Shown here: positions 34,182 to 49,200 of the stretch, piece after piece
How the letters are laid out: every line of letters begins with the position of its first letter
How positions within the stretch are numbered: the stretch's first letter is position 1
Source of the DNA: Phaeosaccion multiseriatum
Taxonomy: Eukaryota; Ochrophyta, other classes
Assembly: GCA_965112735.1 (NCBI GenBank)
Contig: OZ218952.1
Location: 4,340,001-4,404,000 of the forward strand
Length of the DNA stretch: 64,000 nt
Direction: 5' to 3'
Notes under the pieces: model-generated
The model's input: only the letters and a program-made list of their open reading frames with translations
What the model was told of the DNA's origin: nothing
Database searches by the model: none
Translations under genes and position numbers: made by a program

Positions 34182-35622
34182 TTGATTGAGTGTGCTGCGT
34201 GAGATGTGCCACTCCTGCTGCTGCTGCTGCTGCTGCTGCTCCTGCTAGTTGGAGGACATGTGTATTGGTCAGGGAGGGGCTTATAGACCAGGTGCACATC
34301 ATCTGATGGACCGGGCCAACGCAACCTCTCGACGGAAAAGGAAGGAGACAGGCTTGAGTGGCATCACCAGCGCTGCCCTGCTCTTCTGCCCGTGCTCGGT
34401 GGTCGGCATCACGTATCCTTTGTGCAAAGACGCGGGAGGGGAGGAACGAGCACCTGAGCTCTTACAAGCTTATTTCAGCTCATGGCCCCCCTGTGTATGC
34501 CGCCTGAGTCGTGCAGGGCCGTCCAGCTTGGTCGAGACTGTGATGCCACAGCAAAGAGGAGCCAGAGGAGGAGCACTCTCCTGAAGGAGGGACCGAGGGC
34601 TGAGAGCCAGAGAGCAAAGAGCCTCGCCGCAAGCACTTCAGGGCCTAGGAGTTCAGGTGCGGTAACGCTGCTGCGACTTGGCAATGGCGATACATGGATC
34701 TGCACGCCCTTGCAGATCTTGCACAGAGAGAGGAACCAGACTGACGTCGGACGCGCCCCTCGGGGCAGGAAGGCTTCGCCCCTGGTGGGCCTGCTCTCAC
34801 CTTCTGTCGGCCCCAGACTGGACTATTGGCTTAGCGCGTAGGCCCTAGGCCGGTCATGTTTATCTCTCTAGACTGGCGCCTGTTCGATCGGGCTCTGGGC
34901 CGGGTACGCGTCCGCCCCCCCCGCCTCGGGTCACATGACACTGGGGCGTTAGGCTCATAGGTGGTGCAGGGATCATCGGAGAGCTAAGATGGCGAGATAA
35001 GAGAGGAGGGAAGGGGGGTATGGAGAAGTGGATAGGGGGGTGGGGGGAGACAGCTAGCATAAGACATCCATCCCCTGTTGTTCGGCCCGCGTCACACGCT
35101 GTTTCGCCCCTGTATCTTAGCTACGGCCTCTAGGCCAGCAGGGTCGGCTTTAGAAAGAAGCTCTACGCCGAGGATGCTGCGCCCCCTCTAGTCAAATCTC
35201 TCGCCTCGCCACTTTTGTAGGCCAATGGGAATGAGAAAGCCCGCAAGGGGGTATGGGCAGGAAGAGAAAGATATCAGTTGAAACCCTTCCCTCTTCTTAT
35301 TTTGTACTGGGTGCCTCACTGGGGCTGAGGGGCACACTGGTGGTCCATAAAACTCCTAACCTCCTTGTCAAACGGGTGCATAGGCTTCCGACCGCTTCGA
35401 CAGTTTCGTTTTTCTTTTCTGTTTTTTGGTGTCATGTTTCAACAGGGCGGATACAGGCACTCTCCTTCGATGGAGGCACCTTTGCTAGTCCCTCATAACA
35501 AAGCATAGGTTTCTCCTTGAGAAGAGCTTGGCATGAGCACTTACTACTACGCACTGAAGCATCACGACAAGCAGTTGCAGTTCCGACAGTCATGAACGTC
35601 TGAAAGGGGGAGGAACTGAGGA
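34182..35622. other. intergenic region upstream of the giant gene
   Basis: 1.44 kb with no supported exon on either strand. It has a (CTG)n run at about 34216-34245 just after the WW gene stop and G/C homopolymers near 34915 and 35020-35050. It should contain the promoter of the giant gene; no specific element is identifiable. Confidence 0.5.
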
Positions 35623-38020
35623 ATGCATATGGTGAGGTGGTCCGCGATCTTGCTAGTCTTACTTGCGGGTTGCTCCCAGGGAGCGGATGGACAGCAGCAA
35701 CAACAGCATCAGCAGGAGGAAGTGCAGCAACAGGAGTGGCAATACATAGATGGGGAGTGGCTGCCGCTGGATTTGCCGCAGGAAGGGCAGGAGCAGAGGA
35801 GAGAGCTTGGCTTCATCGGGGACAACACGTACCCGTGGGTGGTCAATGGGACTAACATTACTCACCACGACCCCTGGGGCCTGGAGGTTCCCTCGCTCCA
35901 GCCCCACCTCATCAACCTCAGCTGGAACACATCTAACGCGAGGAGTAATGTCACCATCGTGCAGTACAGCAGCAACGACACCGTGTGGACAGTGGGCGTG
36001 AACTCCACGGTCGGCGATTTACGGTTAGATGATCTCAACGTCAGCTCAACCTACTGCATCCGGGTGGCCAGTTTCAACACCTCCATGGGGGACGTGTTGG
36101 AGAACATGATGTTCGAAGAGATGGGGAACTTGACGACATGGTCACCGGCGGAAGACATGTATATTGAAGACACGTACATCGTTGGGAACTGGAGCGACTC
36201 CATCAACAGCACCACTGGTATCTACGGAGGCATGAACGTAACGCTTCATACGTCAGGCAACTTTCTGGGAGAGGATCAGATAGAGGCGTGTGCCACGTAC
36301 ACCGTGGACGTCGCCCTCTGGCCCATCGTTGAGAACCAAACGCAGCAGGGAGGGATGGACGTCGTGCTCATCGTAGATGAGCCAGACTACACATACGGTC
36401 GCTGTGTCTTTGGGCCCACTTTTATTCCCGAGAACTCCACGTGGGGCCAGGAGTTCAACAAGAACTACACCGTCAAGTTCCCAGCGACGTACAACGCCAG
36501 CATCGACACCGAACAAGTGCTAATGTTTCAACAGGCTAGACTGTACTGCTCGCACGAGGCCGAGTTTGGGTACTGGCCCTCCGTCACCGCCGTACACAGC
36601 ACGGGCTCCGCCAACAACTTCACTGGCTTCGAGAGTGGCCACTTTAGGGTGTGGGGCAGAGCCCATGTGGGCGTCCGCCATGGCCAGCCTGAGTACCTCG
36701 ACCTTGGCCTGTGGGACTGCGGCTTCGACTCTGTCGATGGCTTCTACCTCCAGTGGTCATTGTCTAGCAGCGCCCTCTCGTCGGCGGTGAACCGGTTTGG
36801 CCTCGCACAGGGGGAGGAGGAGGACGACGGGGAAGTGGTGCATGTACACGTGGCAGGTAGCGCCTACACGATGGAGGATCTCAATGTCAGCACCGACTAC
36901 TACTTTAGGGCCGCTGGAGAGCACTACAATGAGTGGGACGACTACAACATCGAAGGTGTCAGCTACAATTGGAGCTCCATCGCCTCCAAGACGACAGGTG
37001 AGAAAGTGATGGAGGAAGGGAGGGAGGAAGCGGGGAGAAAGAAGGAAGAGGAAGCGGAGTTGCAGACGATCGGTCTAGGCTCGCTCACCCACTTGCTGCA
37101 GTACCCACTCACCCATGAATTCACTCCCTTATTGGCCTGGCCACATGTGCCCACTCACCCACTCACTCACCCACTCGTTCCGTTTGTTGACGTACTCACT
37201 GTTTGACATGTTGCTTGACACTGCAGGGATTTACGGCAATATGAGCATTTCGCTGGAGAGCACGGGGCTGCGGTTAGGACAGGACCATTTGCCCTCCCTG
37301 CAGGTTCACCCGATTGTCGTCCAGCTGGGGCCAAACTCTACGAAGGAAGGAGGTACGGCAGTACGCACAAACAGAAGAAAAGGGAAGGAGAGGAAGAGAC
37401 TTGTGCGTGTGGGGAGGGTGGGGATAGTGCATGAACGAGCCAGTGCTCCATGTCTCCTATATGTCTCCCTCAACTTTGCTGTCTTTGGTGCGCTCCTTTC
37501 TTTCTTTCTGCGCCCCCCTCCCCTTCCTTTTCCCTGCGAGTACTTTTAACACTTGCACTCACCCTCAACAAACCTCTGCCGATTGATTCGCCCTTTCCCC
37601 CCATTCACACCACACATAGAGCTAGAACAACGATGCGGCTTGAACGTGACTCTGGAACTTGACTTCGATAACGAAGACTACGGCAACTGCGGCCTGTCCC
37701 CCACCGAAAGCATGGACCTCGGGGACTACGAGAAATCGATCATCGTTCAATTCAAGGCCGACAAGGACATGGAGGAGACGGCGTGGCTCTACTGCTGGAC
37801 ACGGACAGACAATCCTGACACACAACCCAACATCACAGTTACAGAGGTGTACGGCACCTCCGTCAACAACTTTACATGTGAGCGATCGATTCGGGTTGGG
37901 GGGGGGAGGGGGGAACAAAGTGTGTGTTCTCTCAGCTTCTTTTGCTTTATTGCCCTTTGGCTTTGAGCCCTCTCGGCCCTCGACAAGGCAATAGTTGACT
38001 CCTTCTAGGAGGTGCATGAT

Positions 38021-38052
<32 letters not shown>

Positions 38053-38584
38053 CTCGCATTCGGCGGGCTGTTGCCGCCTTCTTCGGTTGATGGGAGGCTG
38101 CGTGCTTCCATTCACCTGTTGCTCTTCCTTGCTGTCAAGACTTTCACGCATTCATCCCCTCACCCTTCCCATCCCTTGCCCGGTGATCGAACCTCTCTCT
38201 GCTCTCCACTCTGTTCTCCACTGTGCCCTCCCTGCTCTCCTCTCTCTCCTCTCTTCTCTTTCTTCTATCTGCTCCCTCCTCTCTTCTCTCTCTACTCTCT
38301 ACTGTCCACTCTCCACTCTCCTCTCTCTGCTCTCCCCACTCCCCTTCAGACTGGGTAACGAACCCGTTTCGCGTTCGCAACTTACCCCATGCGCCAAGCA
38401 TGTCCCTAGTGGGGCAACCCGAGTACCTAACGCTGAGATGGGAGGAGGCACCTGACACCACTGACCTGGACGGGTGGCTCGTGTATGCAGACGCAACGGC
38501 CGTTGAGGAAGGACAGGTGAGTGAGGCATGATTTGCGGTCATGCGGCGTGGAAAAGGAAGGCGTGGGCGGGTGGAATAGGGCTG

Positions 38585-38638
<54 letters not shown>

Positions 38639-40197
38639 ACACACACACGCATGTACGCACAGAGAGAAGCAGGGCTGGGTGTACATATGTGCTCAGCGAT
38701 AGGCAGGGAAGAAGGGAAGAAGGGAGTCGAAGCTCTGCGATTCGAGGGGAAGAATTACATACGCTGAAGGAAGGGGCAAGAGGGAGAGTGGAAGGGGAGT
38801 GAAAGTGTTTCCCCCTACTGGTGCTGCTGTATCACCAACTGCTGCTGCCGCTGCTACTCGTGTGGCCCTCTCTGCAGGAGGAGTACATCTACGTGTCCAA
38901 CTCGACAAGCAACATGACCTTCGTTGACATCCTCGAGCACAAGCTAGTGGAGGGCAGCGACTACTCCTTCAAGGTCATGGGGTGGAACAGCGCAGGGGAC
39001 GGCACCTGGGGCAACCTCGATGGCTTCACAGGCATCTACGGACATGTCAACGTGACGCTTAACGAGACCTCTCGCGAGCTCGGATACGATGCCCTACACA
39101 CGCACCTCATTCACAAGGTGGACGTTCAGCTCGTGCCAAATGTGACCGGCTTGACGCAGCGGGGCGGTCTGGACCTTGCGTTGAGTCTTGTCGACACGGA
39201 GTGGGCCAACGGCAACTGCCAGATCGGCATGGATCTTAATATCTCTACGTACCGCGACAGTTACACAGTGGTGCTTCCCGACGGCACCATGAACACAACG
39301 GCCTACATTTACTGCGACAATTGCACCTCCGCCGAGCAGCCGTCCATGTTGGCGATTGAGCAGCTGGGATCCTTTAACAACTTCACGACATTCGCGAGCA
39401 GCTCTTGGCATGTGTTTGGCGTGCCCTGGGTGGACGTGAGGAGTGCCCAACCGGAGTCCATCGTGCTGGAGTGGATCGACCATGGCATTGACGGCGTCGA
39501 TGGATGGCGCGTCGAGTACGCAGAGACGGAAGCAGATCTCGACGGGGTGGAGGGCGTGGACATGTCGGCGCAGTACTCCCCAGACGCTTCCTTTTTGGCA
39601 CTGAGGGGCCTGGACGAGGCAACGGTATACTACACTCGAGTGGCCGGCCACAATGCCGCCATCAGCGGGCACTGGAACTACAGCACCGTCACGACTCAGA
39701 GCACGGGCATCTCCGGCCATCTCAACTTCACCATGGTTAGCACTGGGCGGGAGCCGGGCTTCCAACAACTGGTGGAGGACACCACATACGCGCTGGACTT
39801 GACTCTCCTCCCGACCATTCCGGGCTTGACGCAGGTCGGAGGACTCGAGGTGGACCTTGCGTTTAGCTCCACTAGCGGCGGTTACGGTAGCTGCCGGCTC
39901 AGTCTGAGTGAGTCGAACGGCTTCTCCACAGCTCTTTCGGTGACCTTTGCGGACGATGGGACGATGGAGAAAAGTGTGTACCTCTCGTGTGCTGACATGA
40001 CCAGCGTAGGCCAGCCGATCATCACCGCCACACGTGAGTAAGGGTGGAGCTTGCTTGCTTGCTTGCTTGCTTGCTTGGTGTATGTATGGGTCGTACCGCT
40101 GAAAGAGAGAGAGAGGCAAGCAGGAGCGGGAAAGGAGAGTATAACTGGCCGTTGCGCTGTCTTTTCATGTGTGCGTGGGTGCGTGTGTGTGCGTATG

Positions 40198-40239
<42 letters not shown>

Positions 40240-43200
40240 TGTTCGTGTTGGGGGGTTCGACTTGTCAGCTCAGCCACACCGCATCGCTCATTCAGCTCCT
40301 CACCCCAACGCCCCCTTCCCTCCCCTCCCCACCCCCCTGCCCTTCTGCTCTCTCTCCCCTCCCTGGCAAACAAGACGCGCCTGGCTCTTGGAACAACTTC
40401 ACCTCGTTCTCCACCTCGCCCATCAAGATCAGAGAGGTACCCCTCACGCCCACGGCACTCACGATCGAGCGCGAGCAACCGGACTACATTCGCTTATCCT
40501 GGTTTGACGATCCGGACAGTGATGTTGACGGATGGTATGCGGAAATTGCACTCACCGAGGCCGAGTTCGGTACCGCGTCGAGCAACGTGTCGACCTTGGA
40601 CGCCACTGGAAACCCTCTCGTGAAGTTCGGTGAGTTGGTGGAAGCTTCGACTTACTCGATGAGAGTCAAGGGCTTCAACAACGCCACGGAGGGCGACTGG
40701 AGCTCGGTCATCACGGGTCTGACCGGTGTCTCCGGTTACCTGGAGGTGACTTTGGTGGAGACGGAGACGGAGATTGGGTACGATCGGCTCCTCACTCGCA
40801 CGGCGCACACAGTGGAGGCGAAGCTGATTCCTAACCAGGCAGGGCTTGTGCAGAGCGGCGGACTCAACGTCAGGCTTCGCATCGATGACTCGCACGTATC
40901 GGTGGGGGGTTGCGAGGTGGGCAGCGCCGGTGGGGGAAGCTACGCCGAGACCTACACCCTACCCTTCTCCGCCGAGACGGACAGCATGAGCGAGACATTC
41001 GACGTTTACTGCTCCAACGTCACCCGGCACGGGCAGGGGCAGCCTCGCCTCAGTGCCAAGGAAATTAATGATGGTACTTCACGCAACAACTTCACGGAGT
41101 TTGAGAGTACTTCCTGGCTGGTATACGGAGTGCCGGTCGTGGAGGTGGACAGCGCACAGCCCGACCATGTGCAGCTGTCGTGGATAGACTACGGCATCGA
41201 TGCCAAGGACGGATGGAGGGTGGAGTACGCCTTGGCTGAGGATGACCTCGATGGCTCGGGGGGTGGCACGGTGTGGGACCTCACATCCAGTATTGAAGCC
41301 GCCAAGCTACCAAACTTGGAAGAGGCAACGACGTACTATGCTCGCGTCGCGGGCAAGGACGACACTACACCCAACGCGGCGTGGAACTTCAGCGAGGTGG
41401 TGTCACAAATCACGGGAATCACCGGGCACTTGAACGTTACACTTCTGACCACGGGAGCCGAGGTTGGCGTGCATCAACTGGTGGAGGATGTGGAGTACAC
41501 GATGCAAGTTATTCTCGACCCTACGGACGAGAGCTTGGTGCAGGTGGGCGGGATGTCGGTGGACTTCGCCATCAGTCACACGGGCAGCTACCGGGGACAG
41601 TGTCGCTTCAGCGGCACGAGCGGCTCGGACTTTGCCAGCTCACTGACCACCACCTTCGCGGACGACGGGAGCATGCTGGAGACGGCATACTTGAAGTGCA
41701 ACTCGAAGTCCACTGCTTCGCCCACTGTCGAGCTGACGCATCAGATGGGCTCTCTTAACAACTTCACCTCCTTCACCTCGCCCGACATCATCGTGAGAAG
41801 CGTGCCCAACACTCCCACGGGGCTGACGGTGGTGCATGAGCAGCCCGGTTATCTGAACCTCGAGTGGGACGAGGACACCGACAGCGACACCGACGGATTG
41901 TATGCGGAGATTGCGGAAACGGAGGCGGAGTTCGGCACCGGTACAAGCACCACCATCATTGTCAGTAGCGGATCTACCTCCGTCACCTTCGACGGGCTGG
42001 AGCAAAGTACCGCCTACTCGATGAGAGTGAAGGGATACAACGCCGCCACGGACGGCAGCTGGAGCTCTGTCATCACGGGTCACACGGGTATTGTGGGCGC
42101 CCTCAATGTAACACTCACCGACACGACGAGGGAGCTGGGTGAAGACGCCATTCACACGCGCCAGACGAAGGAGATTGTGGTGGTGCTGGAGCCTGAAGAC
42201 ACTTCTCTGACGCAAATTGGCGGACTCGACGTGCTGCTCACCATTGTGGGAAATGAGGAGGAGAATGGGCTCTGCGTCCTGGGCGGAGCCGGCAGTAGCA
42301 GTAGTAGCAGTAGTGCCTTTGAGAGCTATGGCAACAACCACACAGTGGTGTTCGCTGACGACTCGAGCATGGCGGAGGCGGCATTCATGTACTGCTACAA
42401 CGTCACCAGCGGCGCCCAGCCCTACATCATTGCGAGTGAAGTGTTTGACACGTCAAGCAACAACTTCTCCACATTTACCAGCGGCTCTTGGCATGTGTAC
42501 GGCGTGCCCAACGCCGAGGTGACCGCAGGGCAGCCGAGTTATCTCGTGACGGAGTGGGTGGACTACGGCAGTGACGCCGTCGACGGCTGGCGGATAGAGT
42601 ATTCTACCTCGCAGGCCACGCTGGAGGCGGACGGAGGAGCCTTTGTGACGTCTGACGCGCGGCTCAGGAGGCTACCCGGGTTGGATGAAGGGACCGTCTA
42701 CTATGCTCGAGTGGCGGGGCACAACGACGCCATCGGTGGGCACTGGAACTGGAGTGACATTGTGTCTTCCCAGACCGGCATCAGCGGCACCGTCAACCTC
42801 TCTCTGGCGAGCACAGGGGACGGGCTGGGCACACAGCAACTGGTGGAGGACACGGAGTATGAAGTGACCGTTACGCTCCAGCCCGACAATAACGGCATGA
42901 CGCAGATTGGGGGCCTATCGCTGGAGTTGGACTTGTCGAGCACAGCCGATGCCTACGGAAACTGCCGCCTGAGCTCCACTTCGGGTGCCTCCTACTCCAG
43001 CTCCGTCACGCTTGCCTACGCGAGCGACGGAACCATGGAGGCGACCGCGTACTTCATTTGCGACGAGTGGACCACCACAGGGGAGCCCACCGTCACCGCG
43101 ACGGAGCAGCTGGGCTCGTACAACAACTTCACTTCCTTCACCACTCCCTCCATTCGAGTCAGGAAGGTACCCAACACGCCCACGGGTCTGTTGTCGGATC

Positions 43201-46200
43201 ATGAGCAGCCTGACTACATCGATTTGGTATGGAATGAGGACGCCAGCAGCGATATTGACGGATGGTATGCGGAGATTGCGGAAACCGAGGCGGAGTTCGA
43301 TACCGTGACCAGTACGGTGATGACAGTTGCCCCGGCTAGTACGGCTGTGAGGTTCGACAGCCTCGACGAGGATACCACATATAAGATGAGAGTGAAGGGA
43401 TACAATGCGGCCACGGAGGGCAGCTGGAGCTCTGTCATCACCGGTCAGACGGGTATCTTTGGACATCTTAGCGTGCTTCTGGACGAAACGTCGCTCGAGC
43501 TCGGAGAGGACACGCTGCATACAGAGCAACATCACAAGATCGACGTGCTGCTCGTCCCGGACACGGAGTCCCTCACTCAGTCGGGGGGGCTGGAGGTCAG
43601 CCTGACCATCGAAGAGCCGGACTGGTCCTACGGAGGCTGCATGGTCGGACCTGGAAGCTCTGCCTCTTACGCCGACGAGTACTCAGTCACCTTCGCGGAC
43701 AGCGGCTCTCCGATGGCCCTCACCGCCTTTGTGTACTGCACCAACGCCACCTCCGTAGGAAGGCCCACCCTCGTCGCCAGGGAGGTGTTTGGCTCCTCTC
43801 GCAACAACTTCACCTCCTTCGAGAGCGGCTCATGGCACGTGTACGGCGTGCCGGTGGTGAATGTCACAGGGGCACAGCCTTCGTCCGTCTCGCTGGATTG
43901 GGTCGACCACGGTATTGACGCCGTCGATGGATGGCGCATCGAGTACGCAGAGACCGAGGCAGCACTGGAGGGGACGGAGGGCGTGGACATGGAAGCCGTG
44001 TTGGCTACGTCACACCCTGCGTCAGTGAGGGGCCTGCAGGAAGACACAACCTACTACATGCGTGTGGCCGGGCACAGCGATGCCATTGGTGGGCACTGGA
44101 ACTACAGCAGCGTGGTGTCTCAGCAGACGGGCATCACTGGTCACCTCAACCTCACTCTCGTCGGCACGGGTGCCGAGCTTGGGGTGGACCAGCTCGTGGA
44201 GGATACCCAATACCCGCTGTCGCTGACCCTCGAGCCCAACGACCCCTCAGCCACGCAAAATGGGGGCTACTCCGTTGTGGTGACCGTGGATGAGTCGAGC
44301 AACGACGGCGGCTGTGGGCTTCGCCTCAGCTCGGGATCGGGCTCCTACGCAACGGCAGTGACAGTCACCTACGCGGACGACGGCACCATGGAGGAGACGC
44401 TGTACATGCTCTGCACGGATAAGACAGGGGCTGGCAGCGGGAGACCCACTATTGCGACCACAGGTGGGTGGGTTGCATTGAGTGGAGTCACGGGCTGAGC
44501 AAGCCACCCCGCCCTCCATCGCATCCTCTTTCTCTTTCTGTTGCTCCCTCCTCCCACTCTCTGCCCCTCTATCTGCTCTCTCTATGTGTGTGTCTCTCTC
44601 CCTTCCCCCCCATCTCTCTCTCTTTCCCTTTTGCGCTTGCTCTCATACTCTGCTGTCTCACTCCCTTCCTCTCACTCTACCGACACTCTCTACCCTCTCG
44701 CTTTATACCTCTCGCCTTGACGCTTTGGCGTTTCAACCTCACAGGGGTGATTGGCTCATGGAACAACTTCACTGAGTATGTCACAACTGCCATTCGTGTC
44801 AGAGAGGTGCCGCTGACGCCCACGGGTCTGTTGTCGGATCATGAGCAGCCGACCTACATCAAGCTTGTGTGGGATGAGGATGCCAGCAGCGATATTGACG
44901 GATGGTATGCGGAGATTGCGGAGACCGAGGCAGAGTTCGATACCGTGACCAGTACGGTGATGACGGTGGCCGCGGCTATTACGGCTGTGAGGTTCGACAG
45001 CCTCGACGAGGACACCACATATAAGATGAGAGTGAAGGGATACAATGCAGTCACGGAGGGCAGCTGGAGCTCTGTCATCACCGGTCAGACCGGAATTCAG
45101 GGGCATCTTAGCGTGCTTCTGGACGAAACGTCGCTCGAGCTCGGAGAGGACACGCTGCATACAGAGCAACATCACAAGATCGACGTGCTGCTCGTCCCGG
45201 ACACGGAGTCCCTCACTCAGTCGGGGGGGCTGGAGGTCAGCCTGACCATCGAAGAGCCGGACTGGTCCTACGGAGGCTGTATGGTCGGACCTGGAAGCTA
45301 TGCCTCTTACGCCGACGAGTACTCAGTCACCTTCGCGGACAGCGGCTCTCCGATGGCCCTCACCGCCTTTGTGTACTGCACCAACGCCACCTCCGTAGGA
45401 AGGCCCACCCTCGTCGCCAGGGAGGTGTTAGGCTCCTCTCGCAACAACTTCACCTCCTTCGAGAGCGGCTCATGGCACGTGTACGGCGTGCCGGTGGTGA
45501 ATGTCACAGGGGCACAGCCTTCGTCCGTCTCGCTGGATTGGGTCGACCACGGTATTGACGCCGTCGATGGATGGCGCATCGAGTACGCAGAGACCGAGGC
45601 AGGACTGGAGGGGACGGAGGGCGTGGACATGGAAGCCGTGTTGGCCACGTCACACCCTGCGTCAGTGAGGGGCCTACAGGAAGACACAACCTACTACATG
45701 CGTGTGGCCGGGCACAGCGATGCCATTGGCGGGCACTGGAACTACAGCAGCGTGGTGTCTCAGCAGACGGGCATCACTGGTCACCTCAACCTCACTCTCG
45801 TCGGCACGGGTGCCGGGCTTGGGGTGGACCAGCTCGTGGAGGATACCCAATACCCGCTGTCGCTGACCCTCGAGCCCAACGACCCCTCAGCCACGCAAAA
45901 TGGGGGCTACTCCGTTGTGGTGACCGTGGATGAGTCGAGCAACGACGGCGGCTGTGGGCTTCGCCTCAGCTCGGGATCGGGCTCCTACGCAACGGCAGTG
46001 ACAGTCACCTACGCGGACGACGGCACCATGGAGGAGACGCTGTACATGCTCTGCACGGATAAGACAGGGGCTGGCAGCGGGAGACCCACTATTGCGACCA
46101 CAGGTGGGTGGGTTGCATTGAGTGGAGTGGGCTCAGTGGAATGGCGCTCTCTGTTCCTGTCTTTCGATGTCCCTCCATGGCTTCCTCTCTGTTCACTCTC

Positions 46201-49200
46201 TTTCTCACTTCCTTCTCTCTCGTCGTCTCTCTCCGCCTCTCTGCCTCACCCTTTCTCTCTCTCTTGCTCTCTCTATGTGTGTGTCTCTCTCCCTCCACCC
46301 CCGTCTTCCTCTCACTCTACCGCCACTCTCTGCCCTCTCGCTATGTACCTCTCGACTTGACGCTTTGGCATTTCAACCTCACAGGGGTCATTGGCTCATG
46401 GAACAACTTCACTGAGTACGTCACAACCGCCATCCGTATCCGAGAGGTGCCACTGACTCCCACAGGGCTGAGCGTGGAGCACGAGCAGCCAAGCTACATC
46501 GACGTCTCATGGAGCGCGGACTCCAGCAGCGACGTTGATGGATGGTATGTGGAGATTGCGGAGACCGAGGCAGAGTTCGATACCGTGACGAGCACCGTGG
46601 TGACGGTGGCCGGTGCCAGCATCACCTCGCTTCGGTTCGACGGCCTCGACGAGGACACCACATATAAGATGAGAGTGAAGGGATACAATGCAGCCACCGA
46701 TGAGGGCAGCTGGAGCTCTGTCATCACCGGTCAGACGGGTATCTTTGGACATCTTAGCGTGCTTCTGGACGAAACGTCGCTCGAGCTCGGAGAGGACACG
46801 CTGCATACAGAGCAACATCACAAGATCGATGTGCTGCTCGTCCCGGACACGGAGTCCCTCACTCAGTCGGGAGGGCTGGAGGTCAGCCTGACCATCGAAG
46901 AGCCGGACTGGTCCTACGGAGGCTGTATGGTCGGACCTGGAAGCTATGCCTCTTACGCCGACGAGTACTCAGTCACCTTCGCGGACAGCGGCTCTCCGAT
47001 GGCCCTCACGGCCTTTGTGTACTGCACCAACGCCACCTCCGTAGGAAGACCCACCCTCGTCGCCAGGGAGGTGTTCGGCTCCTCTCGCAACAACTTCACC
47101 TCCTTCGAGAGCGGCTCATGGCACGTGTACGGCGTGCCGGTGGTGAATGTCACAGGGGCACAGCCTTCGTCCGTCTCGCTGGATTGGGTCGACCACGGTA
47201 TTGACGCCGTCGATGGATGGCGCATCGAGTACGCAGAGACCGAGGCAGCACTGGAGGGGACGGAGGGCGTGGACATGGAAGCCGTGTTGGCTACGTCACA
47301 CCCTGCGTCAGTGAGGGGCCTACAGGAAGACACAACCTACTACATGCGTGTGGCCGGGCACAGCGATGCCATTGGCGGGCACTGGAACTACAGCAGCGTG
47401 GTGTCTCAGCAGACGGGCATCACTGGTCACCTCAACCTCACTCTCGTCAGCACGGGTGCCGAGCTTGGGGTGGACCAGCTCGTGGAGGATACCCAATACC
47501 CGCTGTCGCTGACCCTCGAGCCCAACGACCCCTCAGCCACACAAAATGGGGGCTACTCCGTGGCGATGGCAGTGGATGAGTCGAGCAACGACGGCGGCTG
47601 TGGGCTTCGCCTCAGCTCGGGATCGGGCTCCTACGCAACGGCAGTGACAGTCACCTACGCGGACGACGGCACTATGGAGGAGACGCTGTACATGCTCTGC
47701 ACGAATAAGACAGGGGCTGGCAGCGGGAGACCCACTATTGCGACCACAGGTGGGTGGGTGGGGGAGTTACGGCATGATTGGAAAAAGGGTTCAGTGGAAT
47801 GGCTCACGCTCTTCCCGTTTTTCCCCTCTATCTCTCAATCTCGCTTCCTCTCTTTCTCCCTCCTCTGGCTTTTCTCTCTCGCTTCCTCCCTCTCTCACTC
47901 CATCCCTCCCTTTCCCTCAATCTACCGCCCTCTCTATCCTCTCGCTACGTATGTATGTATGTATGTATGTATGTATGTATGTATGTATGTATGCATGCAT
48001 GTGTTGACACTCTGACCTTACTTCTCTGGCTTACTCTCCCGTGTGGCGTTTCAACCTCACAGGAGTGATTGGCTCATGGAACAACTTCACTGAGTACGTC
48101 ACAACTGCCATCCGTATTCGAGAGGTGCCACTGATGCCCACAGGGCTGAGCGTGGAGCACGAGCAGCCAAGCTACATCGACGTCTCATGGAGCGCGGACT
48201 CCAGCAGCGACGTTGATGGATGGTATGTGGAGATTGCGGAGACCGAGGCAGAGTTCGATACCGTGACGAGTACCGTGGTGACGGTGGCCGGTGCCAGCAT
48301 CACCTCGCTTCGGTTCGACGGCCTCGACGAAGACACCACTTACAAGATGAGAGTGAAGGGATACAATGCAGCCACCGATGAGGGCAGCTGGAGCTCTGTC
48401 ATCACCGGTCAGACGGGTATCTCTGGACATCTTAGCGTGCTTCTGGACGAAACGTCGCTCGAGCTCGGAGAGGACACGCTGCATACAGAGCAACATCACA
48501 AGATCGACGTGCTGCTCATCCCGGACACGGAGTCCCTCACTCAGTCGGGAGGGCTGGAGGTCAGCCTGACCATCGAAGAGCCGGACTGGTCCTACGGAGG
48601 CTGTATGGTCGGACCTGGAAGCTATGCCTCTTACGCCGACGAGTACTCAGTCACCTTCGCGGACAGCGGCTCTCCGATGGCCCTCACGGCCTTTGTGTAC
48701 TGCACCAACGCCACCTCCGTAGGAAGACCCACCCTCGTCGCCAGGGAGGTGTTCGGCTCCTCACGCAACAACTTCACCTCCTTCGAGAGCGGCTCATGGC
48801 ACGTGTACGGCGTGCCGGTGGTGAATGTCACAGGGGCACAGCCTTCGTCCGTCTCGCTGGATTGGGTCGACCACGGTATTGACGCCGTCGATGGATGGCG
48901 CATCGAGTACGCAGAGACCGAGGCAGGACTGGAGGGGACGGAGGGCGTGGACATGGAAGCCGTGTTGGCCACGTCACACCCTGCGTCAGTGAGGGGCCTA
49001 CAGGAAGACACAACCTACTACATGCGTGTGGCCGGGCACAGCGATGCCATTGGCGGGCACTGGAACTACAGCAGCGTGGTGTCTCAGCAGACGGGAATCA
49101 CTGGTCACCTCAACCTCACTCTCGTCAGCACGGGTGCCGAGCTTGGGGTGGACCAGCTCGTGGAGGATACCCAATACCCGCTGTCGCTGACCCTCGAGCC

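Noticed and set aside
39094-40119. 341-codon minus-strand open frame
   Set aside because: Antisense shadow of exon 5 of the giant gene, which has clear module periodicity on the plus strand; the antisense product shows no domain.
40044-44498. A separate gene starting [16 protein letters not shown] before exon 6, and similar starts before exons 7-10
   Set aside because: The N-terminal parts are translated intron. Phase-1 splice sites at 40033/40375 and later junctions link the exons in one frame, and the modules are cut mid-domain by these junctions.
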